Origin: Flavobacterium psychrophilum
GTDB lineage: Bacteria; Bacteroidota; Bacteroidia; Flavobacteriales; Flavobacteriaceae
Assembly: GCA_945879625.1 (NCBI GenBank)
Contig: CAMCVA010000004.1
Coordinates: 62,001 to 126,000, forward strand
Direction: 5' to 3'
DNA: 64,000 bases
Shown: positions 51,489 through 59,183 of the stretch, one piece after another
Layout of the letters: each line of letters starts with the position of its first letter
How positions within the stretch are numbered: position 1 is the stretch's first letter
Notes under the pieces: model-generated
What the model was told of the DNA's origin: nothing
Database searches by the model: none
Seen by the model: the letters and a program-made list of their open reading frames with translations, nothing else
Position numbers and translations under genes: made by a program

Positions 51489-51749
51489 TTATGCTTCGAA
51501 AGCTTCGATAGAAACATAGGATTTGTTGTCTTTTTTCTTTTGGAACTTCACAACTCCGTCTACTTTAGCGTGCAATGTGTGATCTTTACTGATGTACACA
51601 TTTTCGCCTGGATTGTGTTTAGAACCTCTTTGTCTTACAATGATGTTCCCCGCAATAGCAGCTTGTCCACCAAAAATCTTTACGCCTAAACGTTTCGATT
51701 CTGATTCTCTACCATTCTTGGAACTACCGACACCTTTCTTGTGAGCCAT
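51489..51749 (-). CDS. rpmA: Ribosomal protein L27 (bL27)
   Basis: 86 aa starting [29 protein letters not shown], the peptidyl-transferase-reaching N-terminal tail and beta core of L27. No cleavable N-terminal extension as found in Firmicutes. Second gene of rplU-rpmA, 23 nt after rplU. Confidence 0.97.
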   Translation of the reverse strand: MAHKKGVGSSKNGRESESKRLGVKIFGGQAAIAGNIIVRQRGSKHNPGENVYISKDHTLHAKVDGVVKFQKKKDNKSYVSIEAFEA

Positions 51750-51772
51750 GACGTATTCGTTTTATATTGTTA

Positions 51773-52192
51773 TTATTCTTGTGTAACTTCTTTTTTAGCT
51801 TTCGCTACTTTTTTCTTAGGAGCTTCGTCTTCGGCTGGAGCCTCAACTACTTCTTTTTTAGGAGCCGCTTTCTTTGGAGCTGCTGCGCTAATTCCTTCAA
51901 TGACAATTTGAGTAAGGTACTGTCTGTGCCCGTTTCTCTTTTTGAATCCTTTTCTTCTTTTCTTTTTGAAAACGATTACTTTGTCTCCTTTTAAGTGTTG
52001 TAACACTTTGGCTTCTACTGAAGCACCTTCTATAGCTGGGGCGCCTAAAGTAATGTTGCCGTTATCGTCTAATAAAAGAACTTTGTCAAAAGAAACTTTT
52101 GAACCTTCTTCATTAGCCAAACGGTGAACATAAACCTTTAAGTCTTTGCTTACTTTAAATTGTTGCCCTGCTATCTCTACGATTGCGTACAT
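51773..52192 (-). CDS. rplU: Ribosomal protein L21 (bL21) with a charged C-terminal extension
   Basis: 139 aa. The L21 core occupies about 1-103 (MYAIVEIAGQQFKVSKDLKV, HLKGDKVIVFKKKRRKGFKKRNGHRQ). The remaining 36 residues are Lys/Ala/Glu/Pro-rich (KKAAPKKEVVEAPAEDEAPKK-type) and probably disordered. Typical L21 stops at about 103 residues. First gene of rplU-rpmA, with its own promoter. Confidence 0.96.
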   Translation of the reverse strand: MYAIVEIAGQQFKVSKDLKVYVHRLANEEGSKVSFDKVLLLDDNGNITLGAPAIEGASVEAKVLQHLKGDKVIVFKKKRRKGFKKRNGHRQYLTQIVIEGISAAAPKKAAPKKEVVEAPAEDEAPKKKVAKAKKEVTQE

Positions 52193-52225
52193 AACAATGA
52201 TGTTTAGTTAATTATAAAATGGACG

Positions 52226-52255
52226 CAAATATACAACTTAATATCAATCAAACAA
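52226..52255 (-). promoter_or_regulatory. Promoter of rplU-rpmA
   Basis: Minus-strand TTG (52253-52255), 19 nt, TATATTTG (52226-52233); start predicted near 52220, leader about 28 nt. Confidence 0.6.
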
Positions 52256-52349
52256 CTCTTGCTCAAAAAAAGTTTCTTGTGGGCAAATCATCCGTTATAT
52301 TGTCTAAGAATTTGAAAATTTTTGCTGTAATAAATGCCGCAAAAATACT

Positions 52350-52357
52350 TACTTTTG
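52350..52357 (+). promoter_or_regulatory. -7 box of the M16 peptidase pair
   Basis: TACTTTTG matches TAnnTTTG, 67 nt before the first peptidase gene. No -33 at standard spacing. Confidence 0.4.
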
Positions 52358-52424
52358 ATGCACAAATAGCGCTTTTCTTTAGCTGCTTTTTTATGAAATC
52401 AACCGCAACTTATTAGTAATATTT

Positions 52425-53750
52425 ATGAAAAAATACCTTATGACGTTAAGCGCATCACTTCTTGTGGGAACGGCAACTACTGCACAAAAAGTAGTCTTTG
52501 ACGAACTCACCCTCGACAACGGCTTGCACGTAATTTTGCACCAAGACAAATCGGCACCGGTGGTTATTAGCTCGGTGATGTACCATGTGGGTGCCAAAGA
52601 TGAAATGCCCGATCGCACCGGCTTTGCTCACTTTTTTGAACATTTATTGTTTGAAGGAACGCAAAACATTGGCCGCGGCGAATGGATGAAAATCGTGACT
52701 GGAAATGGAGGGGTAAACAATGCCAACACCTCTGACGACCGCACCTATTACTACGAAGTATTTCCGTCTAACAGCTTAGAATTGGGCTTGTGGATGGAAT
52801 CCGAACGCATGTTGCACCCGGTAATTAATCAGGTGGGGGTTGATACGCAAAACGAGGTAGTCAAAGAAGAGAAACGCCTGCGCATGGACAACCAACCCTA
52901 TGGCTGTGTGATCCGTGAGGTGAAGAAAAACCTGTTTACAAACCATCCCTACCGCTGGGAAACCATTGGATCTATGGAGCATTTAGATGCCGCAACCTTA
53001 GCAGAATTTCAAGCCTTCAACAAAAAATTCTATGTGCCCAACAACGCGGTTTTAGTCGTGGCTGGGAACTTCGAAAAAGCCCAAACCATCGAGTGGATCA
53101 AAAAATACTATGGCGACATTCCAAAAGGCGCTCCAGTAAACAAACAACAATTTCCCGAGGAACCCATTACCCAAACCATCATGGCCTCCTACGAAGATCC
53201 CAACATTCAAATCCCGATGCTTTTAACAGCCTACCGCACTCCTTCAATGAAAACCAGAGAAGCGCATGTTTTAGAAATGATTTCGGGTTTGTTGAGCGAC
53301 GGAAAAAGTTCGCGTTTGTACAAAAAATTGGTCGACGAGAAAAAAATGGCCTTGCAAATTGGCGCGTTCAGTTTTAGTCAAGAAGATCACGGCATGTATG
53401 TAGTCTATGGTTTACCGTTGGCGCCATTTACTATCAAGGACCTGCAAACCGAATTTGATGCCGAAATTGCCTTGTTGCAAAACGAATTAATTTTGCCCAA
53501 AGAATTAGACAAACTCAAAAATAAAATTGAAAACCAATACGTGGATAACAATGCATCTGTAGAAGGAATTGCCGAAAGCTTGGCTTCTTATTATCTGTTA
53601 TATGGCGATGTAAACCTCATCAATACCGACATTGACACATACCGTTCGGTAACCCGCGAAGAAATTCAAGCGGTTGCCAAAAAATACTTGGGCAACAACC
53701 AACGCTTGCTATTAGAATACCTTCCAACCCAAGAAAAACCGAAAAACTAA
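52425..53750 (+). CDS. Secreted M16 zinc peptidase, catalytic subunit
   Basis: 441 aa with a signal peptide (about 1-20, TTAQ). The inverted zinc motif HFFEH at residues 69-73 and the distal glutamate region NEVVKEEKR give a complete M16B active site. The second half repeats the fold without the motif. Such proteins pair with an inactive homologue, here encoded 6 nt downstream. Periplasmic degradation of peptides or signal remnants is the usual role; the substrate is unknown. Confidence 0.93.
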   Translation: MKKYLMTLSASLLVGTATTAQKVVFDELTLDNGLHVILHQDKSAPVVISSVMYHVGAKDEMPDRTGFAHFFEHLLFEGTQNIGRGEWMKIVTGNGGVNNANTSDDRTYYYEVFPSNSLELGLWMESERMLHPVINQVGVDTQNEVVKEEKRLRMDNQPYGCVIREVKKNLFTNHPYRWETIGSMEHLDAATLAEFQAFNKKFYVPNNAVLVVAGNFEKAQTIEWIKKYYGDIPKGAPVNKQQFPEEPITQTIMASYEDPNIQIPMLLTAYRTPSMKTREAHVLEMISGLLSDGKSSRLYKKLVDEKKMALQIGAFSFSQEDHGMYVVYGLPLAPFTIKDLQTEFDAEIALLQNELILPKELDKLKNKIENQYVDNNASVEGIAESLASYYLLYGDVNLINTDIDTYRSVTREEIQAVAKKYLGNNQRLLLEYLPTQEKPKN

Positions 53751-53756
53751 GGCACT

Positions 53757-55799
53757 ATGAAAAAAGCATTATTTCTTATTCACTGTTTGTTTATTTCCCT
53801 ACTTATGACAGCACAAAACAGGATTCAACCCAAACCAGGTCCGGCGCCTACAATTAATATAGGCAAACCCCAAACCTTTGAATTGCCCAATGGACTGAAA
53901 GTTTTGGTGGTAGAAAACCACAAATTACCGCGCGTTTCTTATACGCTCACTTTGGACAACCTGCCTTATGTGGAAGGGGCCAAAAAAGGCGTGTCCAATT
54001 TAACTTCGAGTATGATTGGCAACGGAACCGAGCAGATTTCAAAAGTTGACTTCAACGAAGAAATCGACTTTTTGGGTGCTGACATTTCGTTTTACAACAG
54101 CGGTGCATCGGGTTCGGGTTTATCCAAATATGCTCCCCGAATTTTAGAACTTTTAGCCGATGGAGCGCTGCATCCTCGTTTTACAGCAGATGATTTTGAA
54201 AATGAAAAAAGTAAATTCCTCGAAAGCCTCAAAGCCGACGAAAAAAGTGTGCCTGCGGTAGCACGCCGAGTAGAAAATATTTTAGCCTACGGCCCAACGC
54301 ATCCTGTGGGCGAATTCGTAAATGAAATCAGCATCAATCAGGTGACGCTTGAAGATGTAATCGCCAACTACAAAACCTATTTTGTACCCGAAAATGCCTA
54401 CCTCATTATTATTGGCGACGTGCAATTGGCCAAAGTAAAAAAACAAGTAGAAAAACTATTTAGCGCCTGGCCAAAAGCAAGTGCACCAAAAGTTCCGTAT
54501 GCCGATCCGACAGACGTTGCCCAAACGCAAATCAATTTTATTGACATGCCCAATGCTGTTCAGTCTGAAATTTCGGTCATGAATATCACCAATCTAAAGA
54601 TGTCTGACAAAGATTATTTTGCGGCCATTGTGGCCAACCAAGTAGTGGGTGGCGACTTTAATAGCTACCTCAACATGAACTTGCGCGAAAAACACGGCTG
54701 GACCTATGGTGCCGGATCTTCTATTAATGCCAGTAAATACACTTCGCGATTCAGCACCTTTGCCCAAGTGCGCAACGCGGTTACCGACAGCGCTGTAGTT
54801 GAAGTACTCAAAGAACTGAAACGCATTCGCACCGAAAAAGTGGCCGACGATGTGTTGCAAAATGTCAAAGCGGGTTATGTAGGACGATTTGTGATGCAGA
54901 TAGAAAAACCACAAACCGTTGCCTCATATGCCTTGCGTTTGCGCACCCAAAATTTGCCTTTAGATTTCTACGAAAACTTTATTCAAAACATCAACGCAGT
55001 GACTACCGATGATATATTGCGCGTGGCCAATACCTACTTTAAAGCCGATCAGTTGCGCATTGTAATCACCGGAAAAGGCAGCGAAGTAGCCACAAAACTA
55101 GCCGATTTACAACTGCCCATTTTTTATTTTGACAAATATGGGAGCCCAATTACCCAGAAAAAAGAAGCCCGTAAATTGCCTGGTGGGCTTACAGCGTCGG
55201 CGGTAATTTCAACCTACTTGACTGCCATTGGCGGGGAAAAAGCAGCACGAGCGGTGCAATCTGTGGTAACATTGGCTACTGGAACTGTACAAGGTTTTCC
55301 AGTGGAGTTGACCACCAAAACCACAAGTAATCACCAGCAAGTGCGTGAAATCAAAGCCATGGGAATGACCATGATGAAACAAGTGGTAAATGACAAAAAT
55401 ACCTACGTACTGCAACAAGGTCAAAAAGTACCGTTGTCGGCCACCGAAATTGCTGCGCTCAAAGCCGCGGCTGTTCCTTTTGAAGAATTAGATTTGTTGA
55501 CAAAAAAAACCATTTCGCTAAAAGGCATCGAATCATTTAATGAAACCGATTGTTATGTGGTGCAAGACGGAGCCAATTCGTTTTATTTTGCCTGTGATTC
55601 GGGTTTAAAATTGGGCGAATCCAAAACGGTTGAAACCAAAGAAGGGGATTTGTCTGAAACTACCTATTTCAGCGAGTACAAAGCCGTAAATGGCCTACAG
55701 TTTCCGCACAAAACACTGCTCAATATTGGGATGGAGATTGAGTTAATCACTACAGAGATTAAACTCAACGAGCCGATTCCAGCAACAGATTTTCAATAA
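53757..55799 (+). CDS. Secreted M16 peptidase-like partner subunit (no zinc motif) with a C-terminal extension
   Basis: 680 aa with a signal peptide (about 1-20, MTAQ). Residues of about 35-445 are two M16 folds, but the HxxEH site is replaced (VSNLTSSMIGNGTEQ). The Arg-Tyr-type substrate motif region REKHGWTYGAGSS is kept, so it should be the non-catalytic half of a heterodimer with the preceding protein. Residues of about 465-680 form an extra domain (YLTAIGGEKAARAVQSVVTLATG) resembling the beta-rich lipoprotein-carrier-like domains attached to Bacteroidetes peptidases. Confidence 0.88.
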   Translation: MKKALFLIHCLFISLLMTAQNRIQPKPGPAPTINIGKPQTFELPNGLKVLVVENHKLPRVSYTLTLDNLPYVEGAKKGVSNLTSSMIGNGTEQISKVDFNEEIDFLGADISFYNSGASGSGLSKYAPRILELLADGALHPRFTADDFENEKSKFLESLKADEKSVPAVARRVENILAYGPTHPVGEFVNEISINQVTLEDVIANYKTYFVPENAYLIIIGDVQLAKVKKQVEKLFSAWPKASAPKVPYADPTDVAQTQINFIDMPNAVQSEISVMNITNLKMSDKDYFAAIVANQVVGGDFNSYLNMNLREKHGWTYGAGSSINASKYTSRFSTFAQVRNAVTDSAVVEVLKELKRIRTEKVADDVLQNVKAGYVGRFVMQIEKPQTVASYALRLRTQNLPLDFYENFIQNINAVTTDDILRVANTYFKADQLRIVITGKGSEVATKLADLQLPIFYFDKYGSPITQKKEARKLPGGLTASAVISTYLTAIGGEKAARAVQSVVTLATGTVQGFPVELTTKTTSNHQQVREIKAMGMTMMKQVVNDKNTYVLQQGQKVPLSATEIAALKAAAVPFEELDLLTKKTISLKGIESFNETDCYVVQDGANSFYFACDSGLKLGESKTVETKEGDLSETTYFSEYKAVNGLQFPHKTLLNIGMEIELITTEIKLNEPIPATDFQ

Positions 55800-55803
55800 A
55801 AAA

Positions 55804-55835
55804 CAAAGGCCAGCCCAAAAAGCTGGCCTTTTTTA
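55804..55835 (+). terminator. Intrinsic terminator of the M16 operon
   Basis: AAAGGCCAGC (55805-55814) / GCTGGCCTTT (55822-55831) with a 7 nt loop, then a T run. Confidence 0.85.
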
Positions 55836-55891
55836 TGCAATTTACATCAAATTTTTGTGCCAATTTTATGACGAACGGCAGCACAATTAGC

Positions 55892-55899
55892 TACTTTTG
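55892..55899 (+). promoter_or_regulatory. -7 box of the heavy-metal-domain lipoprotein gene
   Basis: TACTTTTG matches TAnnTTTG; 22 nt to the ATG at 55922. Confidence 0.4.
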
Positions 55900-55921
55900 T
55901 TTCATCAAAATTTGATTTCAT

Positions 55922-56278
55922 ATGAAAACAATTACCCACTTATTTTATATCACACTACTCGGAAGCACTTTTGTCGCTTGCAAACCCAACGGAGCTGAGG
56001 CGCCAAAAACATCAGAAAAGCCAGTTGTAACCAAAGAAATTACTGCCGCCAATCTTGACTCAACGCGTTTCCATATTGAAGGCATGACTTGTGCCGTGGG
56101 CTGTGCAAATACAATTGAAACCAAACTGAATGAAACAGCAGGCGTACAAAAAGCGGCTGTAGATTTTGACAAAAAAGAAGCGAGTATCTCCTTTGACAAA
56201 ACCCAACAAACTAAAGCTACTTTAGTGAAATTGGTAGAAGCCTGTGCCGATGGCGCTACCTATAAAGTGATCGACTAG
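55922..56278 (+). CDS. Lipoprotein with a heavy-metal-associated (HMA) domain
   Basis: 118 aa. The signal peptide ends in the lipobox FVAC (Cys20). After a short linker, residues of about 48-117 form an HMA ferredoxin-like domain with GMTCAVGCANTIETKL. The two cysteines (57 and 61) are separated by three residues rather than the CxxC of copper chaperones, a variant I have seen in other Bacteroidetes. It probably binds a soft metal in the periplasm. Ends directly against the convergent gldD stop. Confidence 0.87.
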   Translation: MKTITHLFYITLLGSTFVACKPNGAEAPKTSEKPVVTKEITAANLDSTRFHIEGMTCAVGCANTIETKLNETAGVQKAAVDFDKKEASISFDKTQQTKATLVKLVEACADGATYKVID

Positions 56279-56833
56279 TTACTTCCAACGCAAACTTTCC
56301 ATGATGCGGCGCATGTCGTTTTTGATGTAACTCGCAGCTGGCATCACCGAATCAAAGTTGGGTTTGGCATAAAAATAAACCGAACAGTCTAAAAAGTGTT
56401 TCGTACTGTCGGTAACGTAAAACTGGGCATTGGTTGCCGCATTGCCATTCACTTGATAAAACATCCCGTAAACGTTGTGGTCTTTATTTATAAAAGGCTG
56501 TTCTAAGATATCATCGGCCTTAATCACGTGCTCGTAGGTGAGTTTTTGGGCGTCGCGCAACAACACATCGATGTTGTTTTTGACAGGCTTATAACTTATG
56601 TAAATGGTCGCTTTCATTTTGGGGTAATTAATCGTAAAACCGCAATCGGGCTTGGATTTTATGATCGCAGCTTCGTTAAGATCAAAGGTTACCGGACAAC
56701 TGTTTTCAAAATGGGCATAGCTGGCTTCGTGGTAATCCAAACGCAATTGGCCATTGGGTTTTGGCAGCAACTCTTTCTTACAGCCCATACACAACAAGGC
56801 CAAACAAGCTAACAAGATGATTTTGTGTGCCAT
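56279..56833 (-). CDS. gldD: Gliding motility lipoprotein GldD
   Basis: 184 aa lipoprotein (lipobox CMGC, Cys18). The sequence KPNGQLRLDYHEASYAHF and the C-terminal SYIKNDMRRIMESLRWK match GldD, which is required for gliding and function of the type IX secretion system in Flavobacterium. The upstream mutY-ssb order is the known gldD neighbourhood. A weak hairpin sits just before the start codon. Confidence 0.93.
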   Translation of the reverse strand: MAHKIILLACLALLCMGCKKELLPKPNGQLRLDYHEASYAHFENSCPVTFDLNEAAIIKSKPDCGFTINYPKMKATIYISYKPVKNNIDVLLRDAQKLTYEHVIKADDILEQPFINKDHNVYGMFYQVNGNAATNAQFYVTDSTKHFLDCSVYFYAKPNFDSVMPAASYIKNDMRRIMESLRWK

Positions 56834-56838
56834 ATAAA

Positions 56839-56862
56839 AGAAAGGCTAGCAAGTACTAGCCT
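56839..56862 (-). terminator. Weak terminator or attenuator hairpin between ssb and gldD
   Basis: AGGCTAG (56843-56849) / CTAGCCT (56856-56862), 6 nt loop, then an interrupted U-rich run (UUCUUUU) on the minus strand, ending at the gldD start. Transcription into gldD may be partly reduced here. Confidence 0.5.
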
Positions 56863-56876
56863 ATAAAGTTGTTGAA

Positions 56877-57302
56877 TTAAAAAGGTAAATCATTTTCGGG
56901 CATCATGGAACTGGGCGCATCATAGGTAGGTTTGCTTTCGATTCCGCGATTGGATTCAATTTCTTTTTTCACAGACAAAAAGGTAAATTCTGTAACTTGA
57001 ATCTCGGTGGTGTATTTGGTCACGCCGTCTTCTGTTTGCCATTGACGCGATTTGATTCGACCTTCTACGTATATTTTATCGCCTTTGGTGAGGTACTTTT
57101 CGCAAATCTCGGCAGCTTTGTTGCGCACCACTAAATTATGCCACTCGGTCGAAGTGATTTTCTCGTTAGTCGATTTGTTGATGTAGGTTTCATTCGTGGC
57201 CAACGGAAATCGTCCGATACAATTTCCCCCGTCAAAATAGTGCATTTTTACATCTTCACCTAAGTGACCAATTAACATAACTTTATTTAAGGTACCGCTC
57301 AT
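56877..57302 (-). CDS. ssb: Single-stranded DNA-binding protein
   Basis: 141 aa. The OB-fold domain is about 1-108 (GTLNKVMLIGHLGEDVKMHYFDGGNCIGRFPLATNE), followed by a short linker and the acidic tip MPENDLPF that recruits repair and replication proteins. Located between mutY and gldD, with its own -7 box. Confidence 0.97.
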   Translation of the reverse strand: MSGTLNKVMLIGHLGEDVKMHYFDGGNCIGRFPLATNETYINKSTNEKITSTEWHNLVVRNKAAEICEKYLTKGDKIYVEGRIKSRQWQTEDGVTKYTTEIQVTEFTFLSVKKEIESNRGIESKPTYDAPSSMMPENDLPF

Positions 57303-57325
57303 TTTAGTTGGATTTGAAGTTTAGC

Positions 57326-57333
57326 CAAATGTA
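57326..57333 (-). promoter_or_regulatory. -7 box of ssb
   Basis: Minus-strand TACATTTG, 23 nt before the ssb ATG, in the 38 nt gap after mutY. Confidence 0.45.
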
Positions 57334-57340
57334 CTAAAAT

Positions 57341-58387
57341 TTATAACTCACGCCAATCGTTGGCTATAAAATTATAGAGCACAATGGGAAACGGATGCGC
57401 TTTTATTTGCTCATAATCGAGCCCGTTTTCTAGCAAACCATTTAGGTTGATTTGCCAAAATTTAATCAACAATTGCTGGTGTGACAAGAGGTGTTTCAGC
57501 GGAATCGGCGTTAACTCAGCTATTTTGGCAATGGGCAACTCCACTAAATTGTGTTGCGATATGGCCGTCAACAATTCGGGTAATTCTAATTCGTTGTCTG
57601 ATTCGTATAGCGGAAATTCGTATAAGTTTTGCCAGATTCCGGGGCCGGTTCGTTGTTGAATACTACTTTTATTGGCCTCATCTATCAACACCAAATAATT
57701 GAAGTGCCGGACAGTCACTTTGATTTTTTTGGATTTGTATGGCAGACTGGAAACTTGTTTATTGGCCAATGCAGCGCAACTGCTTTGAAAAACACAGGCT
57801 GCACAAGTTGGACTTTTGGGCACACATTGCAATGCCCCAAACTCCATGAGCGCCTGATTGAATAAAGCAGCTTGGTTTTTGGGCATTAATTCATTGGCCA
57901 AAGCTGCAAACTCTTTTTTGGCCGAAGCAGCTGCAATGTCGGTCGTTACGCCCAAATAACGGGCCAATACGCGAAACACATTTCCGTCTACAACTGGAAC
58001 TGCTTCACCGTAACAAAAAGAAGCAATAGCTGCTGCAGTATAGGTTCCTACGCCTTTAATGCCAAGTAAATCGGTATATGATTTAGGAAATATGCCTTTT
58101 AATTCGACCGAAATATACTGTGCTGCTTGGTGCAAATTTCGCGCACGGGAATAATAACCCAAGCCTTGCCAGAGTTTCAATACGTCCTGTTCAGAAGCTT
58201 GGGCTAAATGGTGAACAGTGGGAAAAGAAGTTGTAAAAGCCAAAAAATACGGAAGTCCTTGTGCAACTCTAGTTTGCTGCAAGATGATCTCGGACAACCA
58301 AATGCAATAGGGATCCTGGGTAGTTCTCCAAGGCAAATCCCGCTTGTTTTGTATATACCACTTGATAAGCGTGTTACTGAAATCCAT
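57341..58387 (-). CDS. mutY: A/G-specific adenine glycosylase
   Basis: 348 aa. Helix-hairpin-helix GIKGVGTYTAAAIASFCYG with catalytic Asp in VVDGNVFRVLARY; the [4Fe-4S] loop has cysteines spaced C-x6-C-x2-C-x5-C (CVPKSPTCAACVFQSSC). The C-terminal NUDIX-like domain that recognises 8-oxoG is present (about 225-348). It removes adenine mispaired with 8-oxoguanine. First gene of mutY-ssb-gldD. Confidence 0.96.
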   Translation of the reverse strand: MDFSNTLIKWYIQNKRDLPWRTTQDPYCIWLSEIILQQTRVAQGLPYFLAFTTSFPTVHHLAQASEQDVLKLWQGLGYYSRARNLHQAAQYISVELKGIFPKSYTDLLGIKGVGTYTAAAIASFCYGEAVPVVDGNVFRVLARYLGVTTDIAAASAKKEFAALANELMPKNQAALFNQALMEFGALQCVPKSPTCAACVFQSSCAALANKQVSSLPYKSKKIKVTVRHFNYLVLIDEANKSSIQQRTGPGIWQNLYEFPLYESDNELELPELLTAISQHNLVELPIAKIAELTPIPLKHLLSHQQLLIKFWQINLNGLLENGLDYEQIKAHPFPIVLYNFIANDWREL

Positions 58388-58403
58388 ATTAAATTTTGGG
58401 AAA

Positions 58404-58411
58404 CAAAAGTA
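58404..58411 (-). promoter_or_regulatory. -7 box of mutY
   Basis: Minus-strand TACTTTTG, 16 nt before the mutY ATG. Confidence 0.45.
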
Positions 58412-58468
58412 TATCTTTATGTATTTAAATTTTAATGAATTAGGTTGATAAATTGTTTTTTTAATTCA

Positions 58469-58476
58469 TATATTTG
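58469..58476 (+). promoter_or_regulatory. -7 box of the HU gene
   Basis: TATATTTG matches TAnnTTTG; a TTG at 58445-58447 gives a slightly long 21 nt spacer. Leader about 40 nt. Confidence 0.5.
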
Positions 58477-58520
58477 CAACCTCAAAAAAAATAATTATCT
58501 ATATTAAAATACGAAAGAAA

Positions 58521-58811
58521 ATGACGAAAGCCGATATCGTAGCAAAAATTTCTGAAAAATTAGGCCTTGAAAAAGGAGATGTTCAAGCCACAGTAGAATC
58601 ATTCATGGAAGAAGTAAAAACTTCTTTAGAAACTGGAGACAATGTATATTTAAGAGGTTTTGGAAGTTTTATCATCAAAACTAGAGCTGAAAAAACAGGA
58701 AGAAACATTTCAAAAAACACCACCATTAAAATTCCTGCACACAACATTCCGGCATTTAAACCGGCTAAGGTTTTTGTAGAAGGAGTTAAAACCAACAACG
58801 AAGCAAAATAA
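58521..58811 (+). CDS. HU-family DNA-binding protein
   Basis: 96 aa histone-like protein: MTKADIVAKISEKLGLEKGDVQATVESFMEEVKTSL, then FGSFIIKTRAEKTGRNISKNTTIKIPAHNIPAFKPAKVF with the beta-arm and its conserved Pro (IPAHN). It bends and compacts DNA as a dimer. Followed 30 nt later by a 30-codon basic gene, probably cotranscribed with it. Confidence 0.95.
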   Translation: MTKADIVAKISEKLGLEKGDVQATVESFMEEVKTSLETGDNVYLRGFGSFIIKTRAEKTGRNISKNTTIKIPAHNIPAFKPAKVFVEGVKTNNEAK

Positions 58812-58841
58812 CATAGTATTAATCATAAAAAATCACCAACT

Positions 58842-58934
58842 ATGCCAAGTGGTAAAAAAAGAAAAAGACATAAGGTAGCGACGCACAAACGTAAAAAAAG
58901 AGCGAGAGCTAACCGTCACAAAAAGAAAAAGTAG
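58842..58934 (+). CDS. 30-aa highly basic protein, probable ribosome-associated (AURKAIP1/COX24-like)
   Basis: 30 codons: begins MPSGKKRKRHKVATHKRKK and ends NRHKKKK, with about two thirds of residues Lys, Arg or His. I recall near-identical peptides across Bacteroidetes annotated as AURKAIP1/COX24-domain proteins. That domain is the mitoribosomal protein mS38, whose bacterial relatives are small ribosomal proteins. I infer a ribosomal component. It lies between HU and rng, and a terminator stem overlaps its stop codon. Confidence 0.8.
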   Translation: MPSGKKRKRHKVATHKRKKRARANRHKKKK

Positions 58935-58953
58935 TCTAATAACTACTTTTTTC
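58926..58953 (+). terminator. Intrinsic terminator overlapping the stop of the 30-aa gene
   Basis: AAAAAGTAGT (58926-58935) / ACTACTTTTT (58942-58951) with a 6 nt loop and a T run. The left arm contains the stop codon. Confidence 0.7.
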
Positions 58954-58993
58954 TGTTTTTAAAACGTTCATTGAAATCGGATTGAAATCGGAT

Positions 58994-59064
58994 AAATTTC
59001 AAATCAAAAAATCCAAATCCCAAACGTTGTTGTTGGTAATTGGAATTTCTAAATTGAAATTTGA
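58994..59064. repeat. Imperfect inverted repeat of the TTCCAAA type upstream of rng
   Basis: AAATTTCAA (58994-59002) pairs perfectly with TTGAAATTT at 59054-59062. Less regular pairing continues through ATCCAAATCCCAA on the left and TTGGAATTT on the right. Composition and layout resemble the rpsB-tsf structure. Confidence 0.5.
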
Positions 59065-59120
59065 TTTCATCCATCGGGTACAATACCTGTAAAATTATTG
59101 TTTAATCCATCCTTACTACA

Positions 59121-59162
59121 AGCGATAAGCCAAAAGCCAAAAGCTCACAGCTATCTGCTTTC
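59121..59162 (+). repeat. Heptamer repeat array AGCYNNN x5-6 upstream of rng
   Basis: AGCGATA, AGCCAAA, AGCCAAA, AGCTCAC, AGCTATC and a diverged TGCTTTC in continuous 7 nt phase. The array ends 21 nt before the GTG start of rng. Confidence 0.8.
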
Positions 59163-59183
59163 GTACGGATAAAAATATACAGC

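Noticed and set aside
52219..52416. 65-codon plus-strand frame before the M16 peptidase
   Set aside because: It covers the rplU promoter and the peptidase -7 box, and has no conserved-looking sequence or start context.
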